A DNA stretch of 64,000 nt from Pusillimonas sp. T7-7 (GCF_000209655.1 NC_015458.1:1860001-1924000); one strand, 5' to 3'. Positions 9,807 to 20,225 are shown, numbered from the stretch's first letter. The notes: a model not told the origin generated them from the sequence alone. A program made the numbers and translations.

Positions 9807-9826
9807 GACTGGCGCCTGACTGGAAA

Positions 9827-10678
9827 TCAATGACTCAAGCGGAACCAGTTCAAAATGCCATCCAACGGTGCAACATTCAAAGCAAAACGCGCCTGCTGAC
9901 GCACCACAGGCTTGGCACGATAAGCCACAGAAAAATGAGCATGCGCCATCATTTTCAAATCGTTGGCGCCGTCTCCAACCGCAATGATGTGGTCCGCACC
10001 CGCCCCAAGCTGAGTCGCCAGCGCCTGCAAATGCCCCGCCTTGCCCTGCGCATCGACAATATCACCCACCACCCGACCGGTCAGCACTCCATCAGCCGCT
10101 TCAAGCACATTGGCATGGCAGGCATCCAGGCCCAGCCTTTCCTTCAGGCGCTCTGTAAAAAAGGTAAACCCGCCAGATACCAGCAAAGTCTTCAGGCCAT
10201 TTCTTTTTACCGTGGCAATAAGGTTTTCGGCCCCTGGATTCAAACGCAGGCGTTCGTTGTAGACTTGCTCCAGCGCCGCTACGGGAACCCCTTTCAACAA
10301 AGCCACCCGCCGCGTCAGGCTTTCTGCAAAATCGGTGATTTCGCCGCGCATGGCCGCTTCAGTAATGGCGGCCACCTGCTCCTTGCGGCCCACCATATCG
10401 GCAATTTCGTCTATGCATTCGATATTGACCAGGGTGGAATCCATATCCATGGCCAGTATCTTGCAATCGCGCAGGCGCATGATCTGCTCGAAGAAGGCGT
10501 AGTCCATGCCAAAGGTTTCGCAGCAAACCTGCACTTCGGCACGCGACTCGTCATCGACATCCAGCAGGCGCACAGCCGTATTGCCCAGCTCTTGTACGCC
10601 CCCCGCACTGGCAATAGCCGCCACTTTTTCAATATTGGCGGAAACAAGATTGGGAGCCTGCAAAATAAGATGGGTCAT
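9827..10678 (-). CDS. serB: Phosphoserine phosphatase
   Basis: SerB is the last enzyme of serine biosynthesis, a haloacid-dehalogenase-superfamily phosphatase that hydrolyses O-phosphoserine. The 283-residue product has an N-terminal ACT-like regulatory part of about 70 residues. Next comes the catalytic DMDST (nucleophile Asp78, acid/base Asp80), then LLVSGGFTFF (motif II Ser) and GDGANDLKMM (motif IV). It converges tail-to-tail with mfd, 20 bp away, and is divergent from the MscS-family gene. No serine operon partners are nearby, which is common for serB. Confidence 0.95.
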   Translation of the reverse strand: MTHLILQAPNLVSANIEKVAAIASAGGVQELGNTAVRLLDVDDESRAEVQVCCETFGMDYAFFEQIMRLRDCKILAMDMDSTLVNIECIDEIADMVGRKEQVAAITEAAMRGEITDFAESLTRRVALLKGVPVAALEQVYNERLRLNPGAENLIATVKRNGLKTLLVSGGFTFFTERLKERLGLDACHANVLEAADGVLTGRVVGDIVDAQGKAGHLQALATQLGAGADHIIAVGDGANDLKMMAHAHFSVAYRAKPVVRQQARFALNVAPLDGILNWFRLSH

Positions 10679-10809
10679 AAACTCTATGCGCTAAAAGATT
10701 GTGCCCGCCATTTTACCCGCTGTCGGTAGTAATATGATCAGCATCGTTACGCTCCGAATTCCACAGGCCGCCTACGGGTGCTAAGCTTATTCTTTTCATA
10801 AAAAAGCCA

Positions 10810-13287
10810 ATGATTTCAACTCATTGCCTGTTTCGGCGCATGCCGCCTTGGGCGTTCACACGCTGTCTATTGATTCTGTGCCTTGCGATTGCCGCAGCCA
10901 TCGCGCCCGTCTACGCCCAAGACCAGGCCTCCATCACTGAAATCAGCAAGACCCTCGATACCGTCCGCACACAGGTCGACCAGTTGCAAAATGACCTGGA
11001 CAAGGCTGCCAACGAACCGCTGCAAGACAACGCCTTGCTGCGCCTGCGCGACACAGCACAAGATGCCTCCGAGCAGGCCAAGAAAGCCGTGACGGCACTG
11101 GAGCCGCTACTGGCCAGCATGCAGGCACGTCTGGCCGAGCTGGGTGTAGCCGCCGAAGGCATCAGCGAAGCTCCCGACATTGCCGCCCAGCGCAAGGAGC
11201 TGTCAAAGAACGTCAGTACGCTCGATGCCCAGATCAAGCTGGCCCGCCTCATAGACGTCGAAGCCGGGCAAGCCAGCGTACGCATACTTCAACTGCGGCG
11301 TGCACAGTTCCAGGCTGAGCTGGGCAGGCGTTCAGACTCAATTATTGATAAAGACTTCTGGAACGAACTGCGAACGCAACTGCCTCATGACTTCGACAGC
11401 CTGCAGCCGGTCTGGAAGGAACTGAAAGCAGCCATACAAACCCAAAACAACCGGGTCTGGCTGGCCGTGCTGCTGAGCTTTGCGGCTGTCATCGTCCTGC
11501 GCATACAAGCGGGCCGGGTGCTCTGGCGGCTCACCACCACGCGGGTCGCACCAGGCCGCTTGCGGCGCTCACTGTACGCAACCGCGCAGCTTGCCCTGGC
11601 CACTGTGGTTCCCGGCGCCATTGCCGACATCCTGCATGCCGGCATCAATTGGCAGTCTGCGCTTTCCGATGAACTGAACACGCTGCTGGCCCAAACTACA
11701 GGCGCCATCTATTTTGCCGGCTTTGTCACCGGCCTGGGACGCGCACTGCTCTCTGCAAACAGACCGACATGGCGGCTGTTCTCCTTGCCCGATCCGGTTG
11801 CAAGCGGACTGCAGTGGTACCCCGTCATTCTCGCCATTACGCTCGCGGCCGGCTGGGTTGGCCAGAAACTGGCTTCGCTGGTCAATGCCAGCCTCACCGC
11901 CACGGTGGCCCAGAACTGCCTGATGACGCTGATATTGGGTGCGCTGATGGCTCATGCCATGCGCCGTGCCACTCGCCTGCGACACCCCCAGGACCAGGAT
12001 CCACATAGCGCATCCGAGCCTGTGCCTGTGCCCCTGCCTGCCTTGTACCTGCTTGCACGAGGCTTGGTCTGGCTGACTGTGAGCGTCAGCCTTATCTGTC
12101 TGATGCTGGGCTATATCGCACTGGGCAGCTTCATCAGCAGACAAACCGCCTGGGTGCTTATCGTGCTTGGTTCGGCCTACCTGCTCACCGGTCTCATCGA
12201 CGATTCCTGCCAAAGCATACTGGCCGCCATCAAGCGTAATACTGGCGACGAGCACTATGCACGACCCATGACACGCGTACGCAGTCAGGCCATCGTCTTG
12301 CTGGCCGGAGCGGGCCGCTTGCTGGTTGTGCTGCTCGCACTGGTTCTGCTGGCCGCGCCTTTTGGCGACGGGCCAACTGCCTGGCTGCAAAGACTGGACT
12401 ATCTGCATAACGGCATCGCCATAGGCGAAATCCAGATACGGCCGGCCACCTTGATATTTGCCCTGCTGGTCTTGTTAATGGGGTTTGGCGTAGTCAAGAT
12501 CGTACAAGTCTGGCTGACACGGCAATACCTGCCCACCACCAGCCTGGATCCCGGCATGCGCCTGTCTGCGGCCACGCTCTTTGGTTATGCAGGGTACGTA
12601 CTTGTGATTGCCCTCTCGCTTTCAGCGGTAGGCATAGGCCTGGAACGGGTAGCCTGGATAGCCAGCGCCTTGTCGGTGGGCATAGGTTTTGGCCTGCAAG
12701 CCGTGGTGCAGAACTTTGTATCGGGCCTGATTCTGCTGGCCGAGCGCCCGGTCAAGGTCGGCGACTGGGTCACACTGGGCGGTGTCGAGGGCGATATCCG
12801 CCGCATCAATGTTCGCGCCACCGAAATCCAGATGGGGGACTACTCCACCGTCATTGTTCCAAATTCGGAATTCATTACGAAGATCGTACGCAATGTCACC
12901 CATGAAAACCCGCTGGGCAGAGTCCAGATCAAGCTGGCCCTGCCGCTTGACAGTAACGCCGACCAGATACACGACCTGATGCTCACAGCGTTTACAGACA
13001 ATACAGACATTCTGGATGACCCGGCGCCAGACGTCATGCTGGAAGGCCTTGATGGCACTGGCCTGATCTTCAATGCAACAGGCTATGTGCACACGCCTCG
13101 TGCTGCCTATCGGGTGCGCAGCGCCTTGCTGTTTGAGCTGTTACGACGCTTCAAGACGGAAAAGGTAACACTGCTCAATCCACCCGCCATGGTCCTTAAA
13201 GAGGCTTCTGTTTCGGTTTCGAATGACGCATCAAATAACGGAAGACGAAGCCAGGATACCCAAGCACCAGAAACAGGCTCAGAGTAA
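10810..13287 (+). CDS. MscS-family mechanosensitive channel with long N-terminal periplasmic domain (DUF3772 type)
   Basis: This is a large inner-membrane protein (825 residues) of the extended MscS family, which releases solutes under hypo-osmotic shock. A signal peptide of about 37 residues ends in PVYAQ. A periplasmic helical region rich in coiled-coil character follows (about 38-215, DUF3772-like). There are then many membrane helices (about 215-610). The MscS core begins around residue 595, with the pore-helix pattern ALSVGIGFGLQAVVQNFVSGLILLAERPVKVGD, followed by the beta domain (VIVPNSEFITKIVRN) and a polar Ser/Asn-rich tail. The last 92 bp overlap the end of the opposite-strand DUF2818 gene. 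Confidence 0.85.
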   Translation: MISTHCLFRRMPPWAFTRCLLILCLAIAAAIAPVYAQDQASITEISKTLDTVRTQVDQLQNDLDKAANEPLQDNALLRLRDTAQDASEQAKKAVTALEPLLASMQARLAELGVAAEGISEAPDIAAQRKELSKNVSTLDAQIKLARLIDVEAGQASVRILQLRRAQFQAELGRRSDSIIDKDFWNELRTQLPHDFDSLQPVWKELKAAIQTQNNRVWLAVLLSFAAVIVLRIQAGRVLWRLTTTRVAPGRLRRSLYATAQLALATVVPGAIADILHAGINWQSALSDELNTLLAQTTGAIYFAGFVTGLGRALLSANRPTWRLFSLPDPVASGLQWYPVILAITLAAGWVGQKLASLVNASLTATVAQNCLMTLILGALMAHAMRRATRLRHPQDQDPHSASEPVPVPLPALYLLARGLVWLTVSVSLICLMLGYIALGSFISRQTAWVLIVLGSAYLLTGLIDDSCQSILAAIKRNTGDEHYARPMTRVRSQAIVLLAGAGRLLVVLLALVLLAAPFGDGPTAWLQRLDYLHNGIAIGEIQIRPATLIFALLVLLMGFGVVKIVQVWLTRQYLPTTSLDPGMRLSAATLFGYAGYVLVIALSLSAVGIGLERVAWIASALSVGIGFGLQAVVQNFVSGLILLAERPVKVGDWVTLGGVEGDIRRINVRATEIQMGDYSTVIVPNSEFITKIVRNVTHENPLGRVQIKLALPLDSNADQIHDLMLTAFTDNTDILDDPAPDVMLEGLDGTGLIFNATGYVHTPRAAYRVRSALLFELLRRFKTEKVTLLNPPAMVLKEASVSVSNDASNNGRRSQDTQAPETGSE

Positions 13288-13744
13288 TGGCATAGAATTC
13301 CCAGGTTTGGCTGAAGGCATTGCCTATATTGATTTCAAAGGCAAAACCCAGAGTGCCAATCAAACCGTAGAACACCAGCAGCTCAAGCAGGCGCGCCAAA
13401 AAAGATTTATGTATGGCATGGCCGCGATTGCGCCAGCCCGGAAAAGCCAGCAACAAAGCCGCCAAACCGAATACCAGTGCCAGCTTGCCGACGAACAGCG
13501 CCACTGAGGCCAAATCGGACGCCACGAAGAAGGCGCGCCCGATCACGAGAAAGCCCATATAGGCCAGTCCCAGCAACAGACTGAAAAAGACCAGTGCGCC
13601 CAGCCATTGCAGCCAAAGAGGCCGACTGGGTTCGCCGGCCTGCGTCCAGGGCAGCACCAGGAAGGGGCGTTGCGCCACGAACGGCAGATTGGCGGTGAGC
13701 AAGGACAGTAAGATAACCGTCCACACGGCAAACGATTGATTCAT
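13196..13744 (-). CDS. DUF2818-family membrane protein with extra central segment
   Basis: This small integral membrane protein of unknown function is typical of the 3' end of nuo operons in Burkholderiales. The N-terminus (VWTVILLSLLTANLPFVAQRPF) and the C-terminus (WEFYAITLSLFLVLGYPGFVFRYL) match my recollection of DUF2818, which is usually about 100 residues. Here the protein is 182 residues. The middle (about residues 32-120) adds a segment with two further predicted membrane helices (LVFFSLLLGLAYMGFLVI and FVGKLALVFGLAALLLAF). It starts 4 bp after nuoN, so it is probably the last gene of the complex I operon. Its 3' end overlaps the mechanosensitive-channel gene tail-to-tail. Confidence 0.75.
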   Translation of the reverse strand: MNQSFAVWTVILLSLLTANLPFVAQRPFLVLPWTQAGEPSRPLWLQWLGALVFFSLLLGLAYMGFLVIGRAFFVASDLASVALFVGKLALVFGLAALLLAFPGWRNRGHAIHKSFLARLLELLVFYGLIGTLGFAFEINIGNAFSQTWEFYAITLSLFLVLGYPGFVFRYLMRHSKPKQKPL

Positions 13745-13748
13745 TTTT

Positions 13749-15230
13749 TCAGAACTTCAGCGAACCTTCGATCACTCGCACGCACAAGGCCATCAAGCCG
13801 CTGGGCAAAACGCCCAGCGCAATAATGAGCAGGCCGTTGACCGACATCAGACCACTGGTGATTACGCCATTGCTGATGGGCGCCGCCTCGCCCTCCGGCT
13901 CGTCAAAGTAAGCCATTTTGACCACACGCAGATAATAGAACGCACCGATCAGCGAAAAGATTACGGCAACGACCGCCATTGCGATATGGCCGGCGCCCAC
14001 CAAGGCCTGCAGCACAGCCAGCTTGGCATAAAAACCCGCCAGCGGCGGAATGCCGGCCAGCGAGAACATGGACAGCATCAGCACGGCGGCCAAAATGGGA
14101 TTTCTGCGATTCAAGCCTTTCAGGTCGGAAATCTCTTCGCACTCGAAGCCTTTGCGGCTAAGCAGCATGATCAGGCCGAACGTGACCAGCGTGGTCAGTA
14201 CATAAATGACCATGTAGAACAGCGAGGAGCCATAGGCCCAGCCTGTTACGGCTTGATCCTGCCCGACACCCGACAACAGCCCCAGGAAGATGAAGCCCAT
14301 ATGGGAAATCGTGGAGTATGCCAGCATGCGCTTGAAATTGGTTTGCGCAATGGCAGCCAGGTTACCTATGGCCAACGACAGCACGGCCATGACCAGCAGC
14401 ATGGGTTGCCAGTCGATGGCGATGCCGTGCAGGCCTTCGATAAGCAGGCGGAAGGTAATGGCAAGAGCGGCAAGCTTGGGTGCGGCGCTGACGATCAGGG
14501 TAACCGCCGTAGGCGAGCCTTCGTAGACGTCTGGCGTCCACATGTGGAAGGGGGCCGCCGCCAGCTTGAACGCCAGACCGGCAACAATAAACACCACCCC
14601 GAACACCAAAGGCAGACGCTCGGCGTTGCCGCTGCCTATGACTTGCGCAATCAGACGCAGATCCAGCTGACCGGTAGCACCGTAAATCATGGACAAGCCA
14701 TACAACAGCACGCCCGAGGCCAAAGCGCCCAACACGAAATACTTCATGGCGGCTTCGGTGGCCTTGATATCGTCACGACGCAAGGCGACCAGCGCATACA
14801 GGGCGAAAGACATGAGCTCGACGCCCAGATAGACGGTCAGCATATTGCCGGCCGAAATCATGACCATCTGGCCCAATAGCGCAAACAGGGTAAGCGAATA
14901 ATATTCACCGCCATGCTTGAGCATATCGCGCTGCTCAGCATACTCGCGTCCGTATATGAGCGTGGCGGCAACCGCGATATAAGACAGGACTTTCAAGAAA
15001 TGCGACAGTGAGTCGACAACATACAAACCACCGAAGGAGTTGCCCTCTATCCCACTGTTCCATTGCCATAGGGAAATGACGGTGAGCACCAGCAATACGC
15101 CGATACTGAGCGTGAAGGTGGCATGACGGGATTCGGTCTTGTTGAAAGCGTCAAGCAACAACACGATCGCCGCCAGAATCAGTAGCGTAATCTCGGGCGC
15201 AGCCAAGGCGAAGTCAAATGGATTTTGCAT
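13749..15230 (-). CDS. nuoN: NADH-quinone oxidoreductase subunit N
   Basis: This is a proton-pumping antiporter-like membrane subunit of respiratory complex I, with 493 residues and about 14 membrane helices, a normal length. Conserved features include [15 protein letters not shown] with the key Glu/Lys helices, [19 protein letters not shown], and [15 protein letters not shown], where the lysine lies in the proton path. It follows nuoM by 12 bp on the minus strand and is followed at once by the DUF2818 gene. It is the last canonical subunit gene of the nuoA-N operon. Confidence 0.96.
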   Translation of the reverse strand: MQNPFDFALAAPEITLLILAAIVLLLDAFNKTESRHATFTLSIGVLLVLTVISLWQWNSGIEGNSFGGLYVVDSLSHFLKVLSYIAVAATLIYGREYAEQRDMLKHGGEYYSLTLFALLGQMVMISAGNMLTVYLGVELMSFALYALVALRRDDIKATEAAMKYFVLGALASGVLLYGLSMIYGATGQLDLRLIAQVIGSGNAERLPLVFGVVFIVAGLAFKLAAAPFHMWTPDVYEGSPTAVTLIVSAAPKLAALAITFRLLIEGLHGIAIDWQPMLLVMAVLSLAIGNLAAIAQTNFKRMLAYSTISHMGFIFLGLLSGVGQDQAVTGWAYGSSLFYMVIYVLTTLVTFGLIMLLSRKGFECEEISDLKGLNRRNPILAAVLMLSMFSLAGIPPLAGFYAKLAVLQALVGAGHIAMAVVAVIFSLIGAFYYLRVVKMAYFDEPEGEAAPISNGVITSGLMSVNGLLIIALGVLPSGLMALCVRVIEGSLKF

Positions 15231-15242
15231 AGTATTTGAGGC

Positions 15243-16742
15243 CTACAGTTTCGAGATAGAGACATGCTGCAGCAGTGCTTCTACCGACACATGCATAACA
15301 TCAGTAAATGGCTTGGGATAAATGCCCATGTACAAAACGGCGATGGCCATAAGACCCATAATGAAGAATTCGCGTGAACTCAGGTCTGACATACCGCGGA
15401 CATTGTCGTTGGCAATAGCCCCAAAGGCGACGCGCTTGTACATCCAAAGCGAATAAGAGGCGCCCAATATCAGGGCCGTGGCGGCCAGCAGGCCTATCCA
15501 ATAGTTGTATTGGACCGCACCCATGATGACGGTAAATTCGCCCACGAAGCCGCTAGTGGCCGGCAGGCCCGCATTGGCCATGGAAAACAACAGGAAAAAC
15601 GTTGCGAAGCGCGGCATGACGTTGATGACGCCGCCATAGTCATCGATACGACGGGTATGCAATCGATCGTACAGCACCCCTATGCACAGGAACATGGCGC
15701 CCGACACAAAGCCGTGCGAAATCATCTGGACAATGGCGCCTTCCATTCCGGCCGTGTTGAATATGAAGAAGCCGAGCGTCACAAAGCCCATGTGCGCAAC
15801 CGAGGAATAAGCCACCAGCTTTTTCATGTCGTCTTGAACAATGGCCACCAGACCAATGTAAATGACGGCAATCAGCGACAACGCAATGACGATGCCGGCC
15901 AGGCTGTGCGAAGCATCTGGCGCGATGGGCAGTGAGAAGCGCAAGAAACCATAAGCGCCCAGCTTCAGCATAATGGCGGCCAACACAACCGAACCGCCCG
16001 TAGGCGCTTCCACGTGGGCGTCGGGCAACCACGTGTGCACCGGCCACATAGGCACTTTGACCGCAAATGCCGCAAACAAGGCGATGAAGATCAGTGTCTG
16101 CGCTGTCATGCCCAGTGGCAGTTCATGCCAGGTCTGAATATCGAAAGAGCCATCGGCCGCATGCCACAGGTAAATGAAGGCAATCAGGGTCAGCAGAGAA
16201 CCCATCAGCGTATACAGGAAGAACTTGAACGCCGCATACACGCGATTGGGGCCGCCCCACACACCGATGATCAAATACATGGGTATCAGCGTGGCTTCAA
16301 AGAACACATAGAACAGCATGCCGTCCAGTGATGAAAACACACCGACCATCAGCCCCGACAGAATCAGGAATGCGGCCATGTACTGCGACACTCGACTGGT
16401 AATGACTTCCCAGCCGGCCAGCACCACGATGATGGTGATGAAGGCTGTAAGCAGCACGAACCAGATCGAAATACCGTCGATGCCCAAGTGGTAGTTGACG
16501 GCAAAGGTTTCGATCCAACTGGCCTTTTCAACAAACTGCATGTCGGCCGTATCGGGATTGAAACCAAAATAAAGCGGCAGGGTTACCAGAAAACCGGCCA
16601 CCGAACCCAACAGGGACAGCACGCGTGTAAGCCCTGGCCGGTCGTCGCGACCCAGCAGCAGGACGATCAATCCCGCCACGATGGGAACGAAGATCGAAAG
16701 CGTTAACCAGGGAAGAGTAGAAGACGCCATATCGCTAGCCAT
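15243..16742 (-). CDS. nuoM: NADH-quinone oxidoreductase subunit M
   Basis: NuoM is one of the three large antiporter-like proton-pumping subunits of complex I. The 499-residue product is nearly all membrane helices and contains the family signature WPVHTWLPDAHVEAPTGGSVVLA, the conserved FFEATLIPMYLIIG with its essential Glu, and DDMKKLVAYSSVAHMGFV. The ATG shares one base with the nuoL stop (TGATG), so translation is coupled. A second ATG four codons in is possible. Confidence 0.96.
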   Translation of the reverse strand: MASDMASSTLPWLTLSIFVPIVAGLIVLLLGRDDRPGLTRVLSLLGSVAGFLVTLPLYFGFNPDTADMQFVEKASWIETFAVNYHLGIDGISIWFVLLTAFITIIVVLAGWEVITSRVSQYMAAFLILSGLMVGVFSSLDGMLFYVFFEATLIPMYLIIGVWGGPNRVYAAFKFFLYTLMGSLLTLIAFIYLWHAADGSFDIQTWHELPLGMTAQTLIFIALFAAFAVKVPMWPVHTWLPDAHVEAPTGGSVVLAAIMLKLGAYGFLRFSLPIAPDASHSLAGIVIALSLIAVIYIGLVAIVQDDMKKLVAYSSVAHMGFVTLGFFIFNTAGMEGAIVQMISHGFVSGAMFLCIGVLYDRLHTRRIDDYGGVINVMPRFATFFLLFSMANAGLPATSGFVGEFTVIMGAVQYNYWIGLLAATALILGASYSLWMYKRVAFGAIANDNVRGMSDLSSREFFIMGLMAIAVLYMGIYPKPFTDVMHVSVEALLQHVSISKL

Positions 16743-18742
16743 CAGTTAACCGTCAGCACAAAAAAGGAGAGTAAAGCCATGATCCCGATGATCATCGCAA
16801 AGGCGTAGTGATAGATGTAGCCGGACTGCAGGTGTCGGCTGACTGCCGCCACCCAGCCCACTACACGGGCACTGCCATTGACCATCACGCCATCGATCAG
16901 GCCACGGTCACCCACTTTCCAGAAACCATGACCCAGGCAGCGGACGCCGCGCGCCACCACCTGCTCGTTGAACCAGTCAGCGTAATACTTGTTGTCAAGA
17001 ATACGGTTGATGCCCGACAGCTTGCGATGGATGGCCGCAGGTACTTTGGGGTTGACCATATAGCAGTACCACGCCACTACAAAGCCGGCGACCATGAGCC
17101 AGAACGGTACGGTCACGAAGCCATGCAGGGCATACGCCACCCAGCCATGCCAGTGTGATGCCAGCTCGGCCATGGCCGGATGCTCAGGCATGACGGCAAT
17201 GACGCCGTTGAAGAAACCATCGAACAGCAAGGGATCGATGAACCAGGCCCCCGCCACCACCGACGGAATCGCCAACAACACCAAAGGCAGGGTCACCACC
17301 CAGGGCGATTCGTGCGGCGTACCGCCGTGATGGCCGTGATCATCGTGGCCATGGTCGGCATGCCCGTGGGTATCGAAGCGTTCCTTACCGTGGAAGACCA
17401 GGAAGTACACGCGGAAGGAATACAGCGAGGTCACGAACACACCAATCAGCGTGGCGTAATAGCCAAAGCTGGCTCCCCATACATCGGCCGCGCCGGCGGC
17501 TTCGATAATATGCTCTTTCGAGTAGAAGCCCGCAAAGAAAGGCGTACCCACCAGCGCCAGTGTGCCCAGCAAAAAGGTGATCCAGGTAATGGGCATGTAT
17601 TTGCGCAAGCCGCCCATGTTGCGGATGTCTTGATCGTGATGCATGCCGATAATGACGGAACCCGCGCCCAGGAACAGCAAGGCCTTGAAGAAAGCATGCG
17701 TCATCAGATGGAAGATGGCGACGGAGTATGCCGAAGCCCCCAGCGCCACGGTCATATAGCCCAACTGAGACAAGGTCGAGTACGCGATGACGCGCTTGAT
17801 ATCGTTCTGGACAATACCCAGGATACCCAGGAACAAGGCGCCGATCGCGCCGATGACCATGATGAAGGACAAGGCGGTTTCGGAATGTTCGAACACAGGC
17901 GAAAAGCGTGCCACCATGAAGATACCGGCAGTGACCATGGTCGCCGCGTGGATCAGCGCCGAAATCGGCGTGGGGCCTTCCATGGAGTCAGGCAGCCAGG
18001 TATGCAAGGGCACTTGCGCCGATTTACCCATGGCGCCCACAAACAATGACAAGCAGGCCACCGTCAGCATTTGCCAGTCGGTACCGGGGAAAACCGTGGC
18101 AGCCAGCTCGTCGCTCTTGGCGAAGATTTCGCCATAGTGCATGCTGCCCGTGTAGGCAAACAACAAACCTATGCCCAGTACAAAACCGAAGTCACCCACA
18201 CGGTTGACCAAGAATGCTTTCATGTTGGCGAATATCGCCGTAGGACGTTCGTACCAGAAACCGATCAATAGATACGACACCAGACCCACTGCTTCCCAGC
18301 CGAAGAACAGCTGAACCATGTTGTTGGACATGACCAGCATCAACATGGAAAAGGTGAACAGTGAAATATACGAGAAGAAACGCTGGTAACCAGGATCGTC
18401 GGCCATATAGCCTATGGTATAGATGTGCACCATCAGCGACACCGAGGTCACCACGACCATCATCAAAGCCGAAAGCGAATCGATCAGGAAGCCCAGCTCA
18501 AGCTTGGTGGTTCCGATGACGCTCCAGGTGTACAGCGTACCGTCATAAGTGTGGCCGTCCAGCACCTGGAACAGCACCATGACCGAACCAATGAAGGAAA
18601 TCAGCACGCCGGCAATCGTGATCAGGTGTGAGCCTCGGCGGCCAACAAAGCGGCCCAGAAAGCCCGTGCCGAACAGGCCGGCCAGCAGGGCTCCGGCCAG
18701 TGGCGCCAATGCAATCAATAGGTAAAGATTAGGTGAATTCAT
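16742..18742 (-). CDS. nuoL: NADH-quinone oxidoreductase subunit L
   Basis: NuoL is the most distal proton-pumping subunit of complex I and carries the long lateral helix at its C-terminus. The 666-residue protein has KSAQVPLHTWLPDSMEGPTPISALIHAATMV, FGWEAVGLVSYLLIGFW and IKRVIAYSTLSQLGYM. A striking histidine-rich loop lies at about residues 445-465 (HGHADHGHDDHGHHGG), between membrane segments. I chose ATG 18742 because it gives the usual N-terminus MNSPNLYLLIALAPL; a start 36 bp upstream is possible but would run into the intergenic region after nuoK. Confidence 0.96.
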   Translation of the reverse strand: MNSPNLYLLIALAPLAGALLAGLFGTGFLGRFVGRRGSHLITIAGVLISFIGSVMVLFQVLDGHTYDGTLYTWSVIGTTKLELGFLIDSLSALMMVVVTSVSLMVHIYTIGYMADDPGYQRFFSYISLFTFSMLMLVMSNNMVQLFFGWEAVGLVSYLLIGFWYERPTAIFANMKAFLVNRVGDFGFVLGIGLLFAYTGSMHYGEIFAKSDELAATVFPGTDWQMLTVACLSLFVGAMGKSAQVPLHTWLPDSMEGPTPISALIHAATMVTAGIFMVARFSPVFEHSETALSFIMVIGAIGALFLGILGIVQNDIKRVIAYSTLSQLGYMTVALGASAYSVAIFHLMTHAFFKALLFLGAGSVIIGMHHDQDIRNMGGLRKYMPITWITFLLGTLALVGTPFFAGFYSKEHIIEAAGAADVWGASFGYYATLIGVFVTSLYSFRVYFLVFHGKERFDTHGHADHGHDDHGHHGGTPHESPWVVTLPLVLLAIPSVVAGAWFIDPLLFDGFFNGVIAVMPEHPAMAELASHWHGWVAYALHGFVTVPFWLMVAGFVVAWYCYMVNPKVPAAIHRKLSGINRILDNKYYADWFNEQVVARGVRCLGHGFWKVGDRGLIDGVMVNGSARVVGWVAAVSRHLQSGYIYHYAFAMIIGIMALLSFFVLTVN

Positions 18743-18758
18743 AGTATGTGCAATCCCA

Positions 18759-19067
18759 TCAACCCTTGAGCTCGTCAAGTTCTTCCACGTTGATCGTATT
18801 CAGGTTGCGGAACAGCAACACCAGAATCGCCAGGCCAATGGCCGCTTCAGCCGCCGCCACTGTCAGGACAAAGAAGACGAAGACCTGTCCGGCCGTATCC
18901 CCGAACCAAGTGGAAAACGCCACGAAGTTCATGTTGGCCGAAAGCAGAATAAGCTCGATGGACATCAACAGAATGATGAGGTTGCGGCGATTCAGGAAGA
19001 AGCCGAATATGCCGATGGCGAACAAAATGGCGCCAAGTATCAGGTAATGAGCAAGCGTCAGTGTCAT
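18759..19067 (-). CDS. nuoK: NADH-quinone oxidoreductase subunit K
   Basis: This is a small membrane subunit of complex I (102 residues, three transmembrane helices). The second helix carries the conserved acidic [17 protein letters not shown], and the third contains [19 protein letters not shown] with its conserved Glu; both residues line the proton path. The start overlaps the nuoJ stop by four bases (ATGA), as is usual in this operon. Confidence 0.96.
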   Translation of the reverse strand: MTLTLAHYLILGAILFAIGIFGFFLNRRNLIILLMSIELILLSANMNFVAFSTWFGDTAGQVFVFFVLTVAAAEAAIGLAILVLLFRNLNTINVEELDELKG

Positions 19068-19702
19068 TGTTTGTCTCCTTGGGCCTGGTCTGCATTGGCC
19101 GCTGCGGGCGCTTCGGTTTGCGAAGGGATGCTGACCATGCGCAGGCGGTCTTGCGCCTTTACCTTGACCTGCTCGGACGGGTTGGTGCGTTTGACGTCGG
19201 CGCGCTTGCGCAAAGTCAGGGCAATGGCGGCGATCATGCCCACCAGCAGGATCACCCCACCGATCTGCACGGCAAACACATAGTCGGTATACATGGCCAC
19301 GCCCAGGGCATGAGTGTTGTCGACATCGTCGGCGATGACGGCCGCCGGCCCGGCGCCCAGCCAGCTTTTCGCCAACACAAAAGCCATTTCCAGCACCATG
19401 ATCAAGCCGATGATCAGCCCCATGGGCAGGTAGGTTTTCATGCCCGCGCGCAAGGCATCCATGCGCACATCAAGCATCATCACCACGAACAGGAACAGCA
19501 CCATGACTGCGCCCACATACACCAGCACCAGCAGCAGAGACAGGAATTCGGCGCCTTGCAGCATCCAGATCATAGATGCCGTGAAAAAAGTCAGGATCAG
19601 GTGCAGCACACCCGTGACGGGGCTGTTTGCGGTAATGACGCGAAATGCCGCCACCACCAGCACCAGCGCCAGCACATAAAACAGGATAGTAGAAAAAATC
19701 AT
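19064..19702 (-). CDS. nuoJ: NADH-quinone oxidoreductase subunit J
   Basis: This is a membrane subunit of complex I with five helices (about 212 residues). The conserved core [53 protein letters not shown] contains the pi-bulge helix region that links quinone chemistry to pumping. A polar C-terminal tail of about 40 residues, rich in Ala/Gln, extends beyond the last helix. The start is ambiguous: ATG 19702 gives the family-like [11 protein letters not shown], while ATG 19720 shares a base with the nuoI stop and would add six residues. Confidence 0.94.
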   Translation of the reverse strand: MIFSTILFYVLALVLVVAAFRVITANSPVTGVLHLILTFFTASMIWMLQGAEFLSLLLVLVYVGAVMVLFLFVVMMLDVRMDALRAGMKTYLPMGLIIGLIMVLEMAFVLAKSWLGAGPAAVIADDVDNTHALGVAMYTDYVFAVQIGGVILLVGMIAAIALTLRKRADVKRTNPSEQVKVKAQDRLRMVSIPSQTEAPAAANADQAQGDKQ

Positions 19703-19719
19703 AGGTGTCGGATCCGGCA

Positions 19720-20208
19720 TCAACGATAAGGGGCGTCTTCGGAACGACGGCGCGCGATTTCAGGTTCGTAGCGGTCGCCGATGGCCAAGAGCATGTCTTT
19801 GGTGTAGTACAGATCGCCTCGTTTTTCACCGTGGTATTCCAGAATATGCGTCTCGACGATGGAATCGACCGGACAGCTTTCTTCGCAGAAACCACAGAAA
19901 ATGCACTTGGCCAGATCGATGTCGTAGCGCGTGGTACGGCGTGTGCCGTCATCGCGTTCTTCTGACTCGATGGAAATGGCCAGCGCCGGGCAGACTGCTT
20001 CACACAGCTTGCAGGCAATGCAGCGCTCTTCCCCATTCGGATAGCGGCGCAGCGCATGCAAGCCGCGGAAGCGCGCCGATGTGGGCGTTTTTTCCTGCGG
20101 ATAGCGCAGCGTGACCTTGCGCTTGAAAAAGTACTTGCCGGTCAGGCGCATGCCCTTGAGCATTTCAGACAGCATCAGGCTGCCGAAGAAATCTTTAATA
20201 GCTTCCAT
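19720..20208 (-). CDS. nuoI: NADH-quinone oxidoreductase subunit I
   Basis: NuoI is the peripheral-arm subunit that carries two [4Fe-4S] clusters (N6a and N6b) passing electrons toward the terminal cluster in NuoB. The 162-residue product shows both ferredoxin motifs, [16 protein letters not shown] at about residues 62-77 and [16 protein letters not shown] at about 101-116. The N-terminal amphipathic helix that contacts the membrane arm is present. It lies 17 bp after nuoH on the same strand. Confidence 0.97.
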   Translation of the reverse strand: MEAIKDFFGSLMLSEMLKGMRLTGKYFFKRKVTLRYPQEKTPTSARFRGLHALRRYPNGEERCIACKLCEAVCPALAISIESEERDDGTRRTTRYDIDLAKCIFCGFCEESCPVDSIVETHILEYHGEKRGDLYYTKDMLLAIGDRYEPEIARRRSEDAPYR

Positions 20209-20225
20209 AATTTAGCCCCTGTGTC

